A stretch of DNA of 6,370 bases from the NCBI GenBank assembly GCA_902766305.1, contig CACXDE010000314.1, positions 1 through 6,370 on the forward strand, in the 5' to 3' direction. Source of the DNA: an uncultured Ruminococcus sp. GTDB lineage: Bacteria > Bacillota > Clostridia > Oscillospirales > Acutalibacteraceae. The position numbers were made by a program, and so were the translations under genes. Position 1 is the first letter of the stretch. Each line of letters opens with the position of its first letter. Below, one piece after another: positions 1 through 5,906 of the stretch. The notes beneath the pieces were generated by a model. The model was given only the letters and a program-made list of their open reading frames with translations. It made no database searches and had not been told where the DNA came from.

Positions 1-267
1 GTTGTTCTTGGTATCCGTCCTGAGGATCTCCATGATGAACCTGAGTTCCTTGAAAGATCAGAGGAAAGCATTATCGAAGCTGGCGTTGAAATCACAGAGC
101 TTATGGGTAATGAGATTTACATTTACCTCAACATTGAAGGTACATCATGCGTAGCTCGTGTTGACCCGTCATCTATGGCTGAAGCCGGCGAAGATATAGA
201 AATTGCTCTTGACGTTGAAAAGATTCATATCTTTGATAAGGAAACAGAGAGAACTATCACAAACTGA
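1..267 (+). CDS. C-terminal part of carbohydrate ABC transporter ATP-binding protein (MsmK/UgpC/MalK type), 5' truncated
   Basis: Reading frame 1 is open from the window edge to a TGA at 265, giving the last 88 residues. It opens with LGIRPEDL, the conserved entry into the C-terminal regulatory (TOBE) domain of sugar-importer ATPases. It continues with ELMGNEIYIYLNIEG, a typical TOBE strand pattern, and ends in VEKIHIFDKETERTI, the usual tail of this family. The Walker motifs and ABC signature must lie upstream of the window. Members form the cytoplasmic ATPase dimer that powers import of oligosaccharides or glycerol-3-phosphate, and in Firmicutes one such ATPase often serves several importers. 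Substrate cannot be told from this fragment. A strong terminator follows 35 bases after the stop, so this gene ends its transcript. The family call is firm; the exact subfamily is not. Confidence 0.9.
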   Translation, partial: VVLGIRPEDLHDEPEFLERSEESIIEAGVEITELMGNEIYIYLNIEGTSCVARVDPSSMAEAGEDIEIALDVEKIHIFDKETERTITN

Positions 268-302
268 TATTCTTCCATATTTCTTAGTTACTTAGAAACC
301 AT

Positions 303-337
303 ATCCCCTTCGTATGTCTTTGCGAAGGGGATTTTTT
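303..337 (+). terminator. Intrinsic terminator after the ABC ATPase gene
   Basis: A perfect 10-bp stem pairs 303-312 (ATCCCCTTCG) with 323-332 (CGAAGGGGAT) around a 10-nt loop, and a run of six T at 332-337 follows. This is a textbook Rho-independent terminator for the upstream gene. It ends one base before the AAGGAG ribosome binding site (338-343) of the next gene, leaving no room for a separate promoter between them. Confidence 0.9.
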
Positions 338-343
338 AAGGAG
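338..343 (+). promoter_or_regulatory. Ribosome binding site of the small membrane protein gene, abutting the terminator
   Basis: AAGGAG lies 10 bases before the ATG at 354. It fixes the start and begins directly after the terminator U-run, so the leader of this gene must contain the terminator hairpin unless its promoter lies inside the hairpin. Confidence 0.75.
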
Positions 344-353
344 ATGATAAAAT

Positions 354-908
354 ATGTTCGACAGATCCGGAATCCCGCTTGATATTGAAAAATATACCGT
401 TTCTACAAAAGAATTGAATTTCCGCAGAGAATTAACTGATCAGGAAAAAAGTACGCTAAAGAAAATACGTTTATATTCAGCTGTAGTTGCTGTTCTTTTT
501 TCAGTGGTAACAATTACTGCCGGATATTTTGTATCAAGATTTATGATAAATCTCTCAGAACAGGGAGCGGGAGACGCCGAAAAAAATATACTCTATTATT
601 CAGGAATAGTTCTTATTGCAGTATGTATAATCAATGCTCTGAGAGTAATTTTAAGAGTTATAATAGTTGATTATGGTGTTTGTGATAAAGGCATAATAGT
701 ACGTACTTTCAGAACTTCACTGCATACTCATAATGCACATGCTGCAGTTACCAATTGTGTAAGCGTATGGTTTCCGGAAACAAATCAATACTGCCGCACT
801 GTAGAATACTTCGGCAATAATCCAATGGAATTTGATAGTCTGATTAAAGGAGAAACAGTAAATGTTTACAGATTAAGCAAAGGTATTTATTATGCCAACT
901 GCCCCTAA
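354..908 (+). CDS. Hypothetical membrane protein with two transmembrane helices
   Basis: A 184-residue protein that I do not recognise. The ATG has a good AAGGAG site 10 bases upstream. The N-terminal 40 residues are polar and charged. Two hydrophobic stretches follow, at about 41-60 (YSAVVAVLFSVVTITAGYFV) and 81-104, separated by a short acidic loop of about 20 residues. Basic residues before helix 1 (KK and R at 36-39) suggest that the N-terminus is inside. The C-terminal 80 residues look like a small soluble cytoplasmic domain with three histidines close together (124, 126, 129) and two cysteines (135, 147). Its end, with GETVNVYRL at 166-174, loosely resembles the beta-rich tail of DUF3592-type proteins, but that is a guess. 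Base composition is AT-rich like its surroundings. It appears to stand alone between a terminator and a long non-coding region. No function is proposed. Confidence 0.8.
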   Translation: MFDRSGIPLDIEKYTVSTKELNFRRELTDQEKSTLKKIRLYSAVVAVLFSVVTITAGYFVSRFMINLSEQGAGDAEKNILYYSGIVLIAVCIINALRVILRVIIVDYGVCDKGIIVRTFRTSLHTHNAHAAVTNCVSVWFPETNQYCRTVEYFGNNPMEFDSLIKGETVNVYRLSKGIYYANCP

Positions 909-960
909 GTGTAAAATTATAATTGGCAGCGATAAGTATCATCTTTGGTGAAACAAAAAT

Positions 961-1040
961 GGAATAGCACAGTCCGTGATTCATAGAAGCTGCGAATTGT
1001 GAAGAAAGCAGTGCAAGACTGGCGCGGGTCCGATAAACAG
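961..1040 (+). ncRNA. Candidate structured RNA element of unknown family
   Basis: This 80-nt block is about 50% G+C in a 21% G+C neighbourhood, as structured RNAs in AT-rich genomes often are. CAGTC at 970-974 is perfectly complementary to GACTG at 1017-1021. Nested inside, CTGC at 990-993 pairs with GCAG at 1008-1011. The sequence GTCCG occurs twice, at 972-976 and 1028-1032. It resembles pieces of the cobalamin, ZTP and SRP RNA cores but lacks the key conserved parts of each. A TATAAT at 918-923 lies upstream without a good -35. It precedes the murC promoter, so it would not be part of a leader made from that promoter. A decayed coding fragment is the main alternative. The strand is assumed. 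Confidence 0.25.
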
Positions 1041-1049
1041 AAAAACTTA

Positions 1050-1078
1050 TTGAAAAATCAGATGATTTGTAATATAAT
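1050..1078 (+). promoter_or_regulatory. Sigma-A type promoter, probably driving murC and the polyamine genes
   Basis: The -35 TTGAAA (1050-1055, five of six consensus bases) and a perfect -10 TATAAT (1073-1078) are separated by exactly 17 bases. Transcription would begin near 1085, giving a leader of about 200 nt before murC. It is the best promoter in the window and the only strong one before the five-gene run. Confidence 0.75.
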
Positions 1079-1169
1079 GTCTATAGTCAGTATCTTATTG
1101 TCGTAATATGCAATTTTTTATCAGAATAGGAAAGTTTTATTATGATAATGTAGATTTTTTTAACAAACC

Positions 1170-1191
1170 CTTTATTTTTCTAAAAATAAAG
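1170..1191. repeat. Perfect 22-bp AT-rich palindrome, possible operator
   Basis: CTTTATTTTT (1170-1179) is the exact reverse complement of AAAAATAAAG (1182-1191), with CT between. It ends two bases before a TATAAT at 1194-1199, which has no good -35 (the matching position holds TTTATT, inside the palindrome). It could be the operator of a second, regulated murC promoter or a weak RNA hairpin in the leader. AT-rich DNA makes such palindromes by chance more often than balanced DNA does. Confidence 0.35.
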
Positions 1192-1273
1192 AATATAATG
1201 TTATATGGTATAGTTTTCTGACTAATGGCAATAATTGTCAGTGAGAGAAACCTGCATATTTTAAATTATGATT

Positions 1274-1277
1274 GGAG
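1274..1277 (+). promoter_or_regulatory. murC: Ribosome binding site deciding the murC start
   Basis: GGAG here lies 8 bases before an in-frame GTG at 1286 and 14 before an in-frame ATG at 1292. The first in-frame ATG, at 1268, has only AT-rich sequence (ATATTTTAAATT) upstream and lies before this site, so it is unlikely to be used. Confidence 0.5.
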
Positions 1278-1291
1278 TGCTTTGTGTGTCA

Positions 1292-2668
1292 ATGAACTAT
1301 GAACACCTGCTTGATAATGTAAAGAGAATACATTTTGTAGGAATCGGCGGATCGGGTATGTGTCCCCTCGCTGAGATACTCCATAATGAAGGATATGAAA
1401 TAACCGGCTCTGATATGGCTGAATCTGACACGCTTGAACGTATTCGTTCTTACGGTATTCCCGTAACAATGGGACATTTCCCAGAAAATGTCATTGGCGC
1501 TGATTTAGTGGTATATACTGCCGCTGTAAAACTTGATAATCCCGAACTTGTGTCGGCTAAGGAAAACAATATCCGTGCTGTAGAGCGCTGTATCATGCTT
1601 GGAGCAGTTGTTGAGAAGTTCAAGAACTCCGTTGCTGTATGCGGTACTCACGGAAAAACAACAACTACTTCTATGCTTACCCAGATATTTACAATGTCGG
1701 ATTTTGATCCTACTGCCATAATTGGAGCTAAGCTTCCATTTATAGGCGGAAACAGCAGAGTCGGCAAGTCTGATATTATAGTATGCGAGGCCTGCGAATA
1801 TGTTGATACATTTCTTCATATGTGGCCGGCTGTAACAGTAATTCTTAATGTAGATGAAGACCATCTTGATTATTTCGGCACACTTGACAGAATAAAACAA
1901 TCGTTTACCCAGTTTGCAGACCAGACCTCTGATACTCTTGTTGTAAATGGTGATGACGCTAATACAATGGAATGTGTTCAGGGAATGGACAAAAAAGGAA
2001 AGAAGATAGTTACCTTTGGATTTGGAAAAAATAATGATTTCCGTGCAGAAATAACTGATTTTAATGTTTGTGAGAGCTTTGATATAGTTCATGAGGGTAA
2101 AAAGCTCTGTTCTGTTACTCTCAGCGTTCCCGGTAAATTTAATGTTATGAATGCACTCGCTGCTGCGTCAGCTGCGATCACTATGGGCGTTTCTCCAGAA
2201 AAAGCTGCTGCTGCACTGGAAAGCTTTAACGGTGCTCACAGGCGTTTTGAGATACTTGGAAGACCGAATGGTATAACTGTTGCTGATGACTTTGCTCACC
2301 ATCCAACAGAGCTGAGAGCTACTCTGACTACTGCTATGAGTATGGGTTATAAAAACGTCTGGGCTATATTCCAGCCGCATACCTATTCGAGGACATTTAC
2401 ATTCCTTAATGAATTTGCTCAGGTGCTTTCACTGGCAGATCATTGTATACTGTCAGAAATTCTGCCGGTAAGAGAAACAAACACATACAATATCTATGCA
2501 AAGGATCTTGCTGAGAAAATAAACGGCTGTGTATGGTTCAAAACGTTTGAGGAAATAACTGATTATGTTACTGAAAAAGCTGGTCCCGGCGATCTTATTA
2601 TTACAATTGGCGGCGGCAATGTTTATATGTGCGCAAATATGATAATGAAAAAGCTCAGCGAAAGCTGA
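1292..2668 (+). CDS. murC: UDP-N-acetylmuramate--L-alanine ligase MurC
   Basis: MurC (EC 6.3.2.8) joins L-alanine to UDP-N-acetylmuramate with ATP in the cytoplasm, the first peptide step of peptidoglycan precursor synthesis. All three Mur-ligase domains are visible. The N-terminal UDP-binding loop is GIGGSGM (residues 17-23). The ATPase P-loop is GTHGKTTTT (118-126), followed by the metal and substrate region EACEY (167-171) and NVDEDHLDYFG (187-197). The C-terminal domain has DDFAHHPTE (332-340) and a QPHTYSRT segment. At 458 residues it has normal length. I chose ATG 1292 because MNYEHLLDNVKRIHFVGIGG matches how Firmicutes MurC proteins begin; GTG 1286 is possible, and ATG 1268 would add eight residues without a ribosome binding site. 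It has a long leader behind a strong promoter. speD starts 16 bases after its stop, so murC probably heads the polyamine operon. The family call is very secure. Confidence 0.96.
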   Translation: MNYEHLLDNVKRIHFVGIGGSGMCPLAEILHNEGYEITGSDMAESDTLERIRSYGIPVTMGHFPENVIGADLVVYTAAVKLDNPELVSAKENNIRAVERCIMLGAVVEKFKNSVAVCGTHGKTTTTSMLTQIFTMSDFDPTAIIGAKLPFIGGNSRVGKSDIIVCEACEYVDTFLHMWPAVTVILNVDEDHLDYFGTLDRIKQSFTQFADQTSDTLVVNGDDANTMECVQGMDKKGKKIVTFGFGKNNDFRAEITDFNVCESFDIVHEGKKLCSVTLSVPGKFNVMNALAAASAAITMGVSPEKAAAALESFNGAHRRFEILGRPNGITVADDFAHHPTELRATLTTAMSMGYKNVWAIFQPHTYSRTFTFLNEFAQVLSLADHCILSEILPVRETNTYNIYAKDLAEKINGCVWFKTFEEITDYVTEKAGPGDLIITIGGGNVYMCANMIMKKLSES

Positions 2669-2684
2669 AGAAAAAGGCTGTGAT

Positions 2685-3503
2685 TTGGAATTGGATAAAA
2701 GACTGAGGCTTTATGGTTTTAATAACCTGACAAAAACGCTAAGCTTTAATATATACGATGTATGCTATGCTAAAACAGAACGTGAACAGAAGGATTATAT
2801 AGCATATATAGACGAACAATACAACTCAGAACGACTGACAAACATACTCTGTCAGGTAACAGAAATGATAGGTGCGTCAGTGCTTAATATTTCAAAGCAG
2901 GATTATGATCCTCAGGGTGCAAGCGTTACACTTCTTATTTCTGAAAAAGGGCTTCCCGAAAAGGTTGATCCATCATGCAATACCGGAAGCTGGCTTATAG
3001 CACAGAAGAAAGAATCTGTTGCAGCGCACCTTGACAAAAGCCATGTTACCGTTCACACATATCCTGAATATCATCCCGGCAACGCTATTGCAACCTTCAG
3101 AGTAGATATTGATGTATCTACCTGCGGTACTATCTCCCCTCTTAATACTCTTGATCTTCTTATAGACAGCTTTGATTCGGATATAATAACTATAGATTAC
3201 AGGGTAAGAGGATTTACCAGAAATGAAGACGGACAAAAGCTTTTTATAGATCATAAGATAACTTCAATTCAGGATTTTATAAAGGATGAAACTCTGAAAA
3301 GATACGATACTGTTGACATAAATGTTTATCAGGCGAATATTTTTCACACTCAGATGCTTATAAAGGAGCTGGAGCTTCAGAACTATCTTTTTAAGACAGA
3401 TGTGTACGAAATACCGCCTAAGGAAAGACTTGCGATATCAAACAGTCTGAGAAGAGAAATGATAGAGATTTTCAGCGGAACAAACGTTTATAACGAGGAC
3501 TGA
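2685..3503 (+). CDS. speD: S-adenosylmethionine decarboxylase proenzyme, long bacterial (E. coli SpeD) type
   Basis: SpeD (EC 4.1.1.50) decarboxylates S-adenosylmethionine to the aminopropyl donor used by SpeE. The 272 residues resemble E. coli SpeD throughout: YGFNNLTKTLSFNIYDVCYA at 10-29, QDYDPQGASVT at 72-82, and the self-cleavage site HLDKSH at 115-120. There the chain breaks before Ser119 to form the pyruvoyl cofactor of the alpha chain. DVSTCG at 143-148 carries the conserved Cys147, and DYRVRGFTR and NIFHT follow. This is the long class, not the roughly 125-residue form of Bacillus, and no key residue is missing. The start is a TTG at 2685 with AAGG 7 bases upstream; a second TTG at 2691 is the only close alternative. 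It begins 16 bases after murC, and its stop is 3 bases before the next gene, so translational coupling is likely. The identification is firm and the start fairly so. Confidence 0.95.
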   Translation: MELDKRLRLYGFNNLTKTLSFNIYDVCYAKTEREQKDYIAYIDEQYNSERLTNILCQVTEMIGASVLNISKQDYDPQGASVTLLISEKGLPEKVDPSCNTGSWLIAQKKESVAAHLDKSHVTVHTYPEYHPGNAIATFRVDIDVSTCGTISPLNTLDLLIDSFDSDIITIDYRVRGFTRNEDGQKLFIDHKITSIQDFIKDETLKRYDTVDINVYQANIFHTQMLIKELELQNYLFKTDVYEIPPKERLAISNSLRREMIEIFSGTNVYNED

Positions 3504-3506
3504 TAC

Positions 3507-4955
3507 ATGAAACTTAATCAGAGCAGAGCGCCTATCTTTCAAGCGCTGAACGAATACAGAGAAAACAGAATAGTATCCTTTGACGTACCCGGACATAAAC
3601 AGGGCAAAGGAAATCCAGAGCTGCTGGAGTTTTTAGGCAGGCAATGTATGAGCATTGATGTAAATTCCATGAAGCCTCTGGATAATCTCTGTCACCCCGT
3701 AAGCGTCATCAAAGAAGCTGAGGAGCTTATGGCTGATGCCTTCGGAGCTGCTCACGCTTTTTTTATGGTCAACGGTACATCAAGTGCTGTACAGGCAATG
3801 GTCATGAGTGTATGCAGCCGCGGCGATAAGATCATAATGCCAAGAAATGTACACCGCAGCAGTATAAATGCACTTATAGTATGCGGTGCAGTACCTGTCT
3901 ATGTAGACCCGGGAGTGAATAAAAGGCTCGGTATACCTCTGGGGATGTCTGTCGATGCAGTAAAAAAAGCAATACTCAAAAACCCCGATGCTAAGGCCAT
4001 AATAGTCAATAATCCCACCTATTACGGTGTATGTTCAAACCTTAGAGAAATTGTCAGGCTCGCCCATTCCGCCGGAATGAAGGTGCTTGTAGACGAAGCC
4101 CACGGCACACATTTTTATTTCGGAGATTATATGCCCCTGTCCGCTATGAGCGTTGGAGCTGACATGGCAGCCGTAAGTATGCACAAAACCGGAGGTTCTC
4201 TGACACAAAGCTCAGTTCTGCTGCTTGGCAAAGATATGAACCCCGGTTATGTCAGACAGGTAATAAACCTTACACAGACTACAAGCGCTTCCTATCTGCT
4301 GCTTACGTCTCTTGATATTTCGAGGAAAAATCTTGCACTTAACGGAAAGGCTATATTTGAAAAGGTAACTACCCTCGCTTCATACGGCAAAAGAGAAGTG
4401 AACAAGATCGGCGGTTTATATGCTTTTTCAAGGGAACTGATAAACGGCGATGATATTTTCGATTTTGATCCGACAAAGCTTTCTGTTCATACAAGAGATA
4501 TAGGTCTTGCCGGTATAGAGGTTTATGATATTCTCCGTGACAGATTTGATATACAGATAGAATTTGGCGATATTGGCAATATTTTAGCTATAATCTCTGT
4601 AGGCGACAGTATGCTTAATATCGAAAGACTGATATCTGCTCTGTCGGAAATAAAGCGTCTTTATACTAAAGATCCTGCCGGTATGCTGGATCACGAATAT
4701 ATTGAACCTCATGTAGTATGCTCTCCTCAGGCGGCTTTTTATTCTGGTAAAGTACAGCTGCCTCTCGATGAAACTCAGGGAAAGGTATGTGCTGAGTTTG
4801 TAATGTGTTATCCTCCTGGAATACCGATACTTGCACCAGGAGAGCTTATAACGCAGGATGCTCTTGAATATATCAAATATGCCAAAGCAAAGGGCTGTAA
4901 TCTTCTTGGAGCGGAGGATATGAATACAGACAAATTAAACATTATGAAGCAGTAA
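3507..4955 (+). CDS. speA: Fold-type I PLP-dependent arginine (or lysine/ornithine) decarboxylase, SpeA-like
   Basis: A 482-residue enzyme of the Orn/Lys/Arg decarboxylase family with the aspartate-aminotransferase fold, the size of Bacillus SpeA/YaaO proteins and lacking the N-terminal wing domain of the large E. coli enzymes. Visible signatures are VPGHKQG at 27-33, NGTSSA at 89-94 (phosphate binding), the cofactor-binding DEAHGTH at 196-202, SMHKTGGSLTQ with the Schiff-base Lys227, and the C-terminal YPPGIP at 435-440. It would supply agmatine (then putrescine), cadaverine or putrescine for aminopropyl addition. Arginine is favoured because this short type is usually SpeA and sits with speE, but sequence alone does not settle the substrate, and no agmatinase is in the window. 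GAGGA is well placed before the ATG. The gene starts 3 bases after speD, and its stop overlaps the next ribosome binding site. The family is certain; the symbol is provisional. Confidence 0.85.
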   Translation: MKLNQSRAPIFQALNEYRENRIVSFDVPGHKQGKGNPELLEFLGRQCMSIDVNSMKPLDNLCHPVSVIKEAEELMADAFGAAHAFFMVNGTSSAVQAMVMSVCSRGDKIIMPRNVHRSSINALIVCGAVPVYVDPGVNKRLGIPLGMSVDAVKKAILKNPDAKAIIVNNPTYYGVCSNLREIVRLAHSAGMKVLVDEAHGTHFYFGDYMPLSAMSVGADMAAVSMHKTGGSLTQSSVLLLGKDMNPGYVRQVINLTQTTSASYLLLTSLDISRKNLALNGKAIFEKVTTLASYGKREVNKIGGLYAFSRELINGDDIFDFDPTKLSVHTRDIGLAGIEVYDILRDRFDIQIEFGDIGNILAIISVGDSMLNIERLISALSEIKRLYTKDPAGMLDHEYIEPHVVCSPQAAFYSGKVQLPLDETQGKVCAEFVMCYPPGIPILAPGELITQDALEYIKYAKAKGCNLLGAEDMNTDKLNIMKQ

Positions 4956-4960
4956 GGAGG
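4954..4960 (+). promoter_or_regulatory. speE: Strong ribosome binding site of speE overlapping the speA stop
   Basis: AAGGAGG uses the last two bases of the preceding TAA stop (4953-4955) and lies 8 bases before the ATG at 4969. The overlap suggests that speA and speE translation are coupled and that speE is well expressed. Confidence 0.8.
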
Positions 4961-4968
4961 CGGCTAAA

Positions 4969-5829
4969 ATGGAAATGTGGTATACCGAGGAACAGACTCA
5001 GAATGTACGATTCTCCATTCGCTGTGACAAACAGAAATACAGCGCCCAGTCTGAGTTTCAGCGTATTGAAATTTTCAGTACACCGGAATTTGGAGATATT
5101 CTTGTACTTGACGACAGGATAATGATGACAACAAAGGATGAGTTTATTTATCATGAAATGATAACTCATGTACCAATGGCAACCAATCCTGACATTAAAA
5201 GCGTACTTGTTATAGGTGCCGGCGACGGCGGAACTGTAAAGGAACTGACGAGATATAAAAGTATAGAACGCATAGATATGGTAGAGATAGACAGAATGGT
5301 TGTGGATGCGTGTAAGGAGTTTCTTCCCTCTGTTTCTAACAGGCTAAGCGATCCCAGAGTTCATGTATATATAGATGACGGTCTTAGGTTTGTCCGGAAT
5401 GTCGAAAATGAATATGACCTCATTATTGTTGACTCTACTGATCCGATAGGTCCGGGCGAGGGGCTTTTTACTACGGAGTTTTACGGTAACTGTTATAAAG
5501 CCTTAAAGGACGAAGGTATACTTGTAAATCAGCATGAAAGTCCCTACTACAAAATATATGCCCGTTCCATGAGACAGGCACATAAAAAAATTGTGGAGTT
5601 CTTCCCTATCTGCAAGGTGTATCAGGCACATATTCCGACATACCCATCAGGACACTGGCTTTTCGGGTTTGCATCAAAAAAATATCACCCTCTTCACGAT
5701 CTGGATGAGGGCGCATGGAACAGACTTGGAATAGATACACAGTATTATAATACAAGACTTCACAAGGGCAGCTTTGCGCTGCCGACATATGTTACCAAAC
5801 AGCTTATGGAAGGTGAATTTCATAGCTGA
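4969..5829 (+). CDS. speE: Polyamine aminopropyltransferase (spermidine synthase)
   Basis: SpeE (EC 2.5.1.16 type) moves the aminopropyl group of decarboxylated SAM to an amine, usually putrescine giving spermidine, and releases methylthioadenosine. The 286 residues match the Bacillus-size bacterial family. The N-terminal beta domain holds MEMWYTEEQT and DEFIYHEM (57-64). The Rossmann domain has the cofactor loop GAGDGG at 83-88 (GGGDGG is more usual), VEID at 105-108, DDG at 136-138, and the catalytic DSTDPIGPGEG at 155-165 with Asp155 and Asp158. PTYPSGHW near the C-terminus closes the pocket. The segment after the catalytic loop reads NQHESPYY where many homologues have AQTESPF/W, so the acceptor site may differ slightly. 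Its place after speD and speA means donor and acceptor are made by the same operon. Agmatine or another diamine as acceptor cannot be excluded from sequence. Confidence 0.94.
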   Translation: MEMWYTEEQTQNVRFSIRCDKQKYSAQSEFQRIEIFSTPEFGDILVLDDRIMMTTKDEFIYHEMITHVPMATNPDIKSVLVIGAGDGGTVKELTRYKSIERIDMVEIDRMVVDACKEFLPSVSNRLSDPRVHVYIDDGLRFVRNVENEYDLIIVDSTDPIGPGEGLFTTEFYGNCYKALKDEGILVNQHESPYYKIYARSMRQAHKKIVEFFPICKVYQAHIPTYPSGHWLFGFASKKYHPLHDLDEGAWNRLGIDTQYYNTRLHKGSFALPTYVTKQLMEGEFHS

Positions 5830-5906
5830 TTTCAGGCATTACTAAAAAATTCGTCACCAATTTAATCTTTTGAAACTGTTTTTATAATAATGAGGAGGTC
5901 ATAAAA
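5830..5906 (+). promoter_or_regulatory. speE to dehydrogenase gap with weak promoter-like -10 and strong ribosome binding site
   Basis: The 77-base gap holds no clear terminator. TATAAT at 5883-5888 has only a poor -35 partner (TTTAAT or ATTTAA near 5860-5866). GAGGAGGT at 5892-5899 lies 7 bases before the ATG at 5907. A transcript from this -10 would begin on the ribosome binding site itself, so read-through from speE is more likely than an independent promoter. Confidence 0.4.

Larger units (their letters stand above)
909..1291 (+). other. 383-base non-coding region upstream of murC
   Basis: No credible gene is seen here: each forward frame is interrupted, and the short open stretches lack a start with a ribosome binding site. 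Three things stand out. A G+C-rich island lies at 961-1040 inside otherwise very AT-rich DNA (40 of 80 bases are G or C, against 25 of 120 at 1081-1200). A near-consensus promoter lies at 1050-1078. A perfect AT palindrome lies at 1170-1191 beside a second TATAAT. An imperfect hairpin (TGCCAA at 893-898 with TTGGCA at 923-928) spans the end of the preceding gene but lacks a T-run, so it is not a clear terminator. Confidence 0.6.

Noticed and set aside
893..928. Hairpin at the end of the membrane protein gene as a terminator
   Set aside because: The stem is only 6 bp with a 24-nt loop, and no T-run follows.
961..1040. Cobalamin, ZTP or SRP RNA identity for the GC-rich island
   Set aside because: Short pieces match (AATAG, GACTGGCG, GAAGAAAGCAG), but the cobalamin GCCACTG box, the ZTP 3' pseudoknot strand and the SRP GTCAGG partner strand are missing, and the downstream genes do not fit.
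986..1107. Possible small protein or gene remnant (frame through KKAVQDWRGSDKQ)
   Set aside because: The frame has no start codon with a ribosome binding site, runs through the promoter at 1050-1078 and resembles nothing I know.
1218..1241. CTGAC/GTCAG inverted repeat in the murC leader
   Set aside because: It is a 5-bp stem around a 14-nt loop with no further pairing, too weak to call a regulatory structure.
1268..1291. murC starting at the first ATG (1268)
   Set aside because: There is no ribosome binding site in the AT-rich bases before it, the GGAG lies downstream of it, and homologues begin near the MNYE at 1292.
1505..2092. Long open antisense frame (195 codons) inside murC
   Set aside because: It lies wholly opposite a secure MurC coding region, has no ribosome binding site, and its translation shows no recognisable motif. 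It is a by-product of murC codon usage.
2973..3254. Antisense open frame within speD
   Set aside because: SpeD in the forward frame is complete and conserved across this stretch; the antisense translation has no family features.
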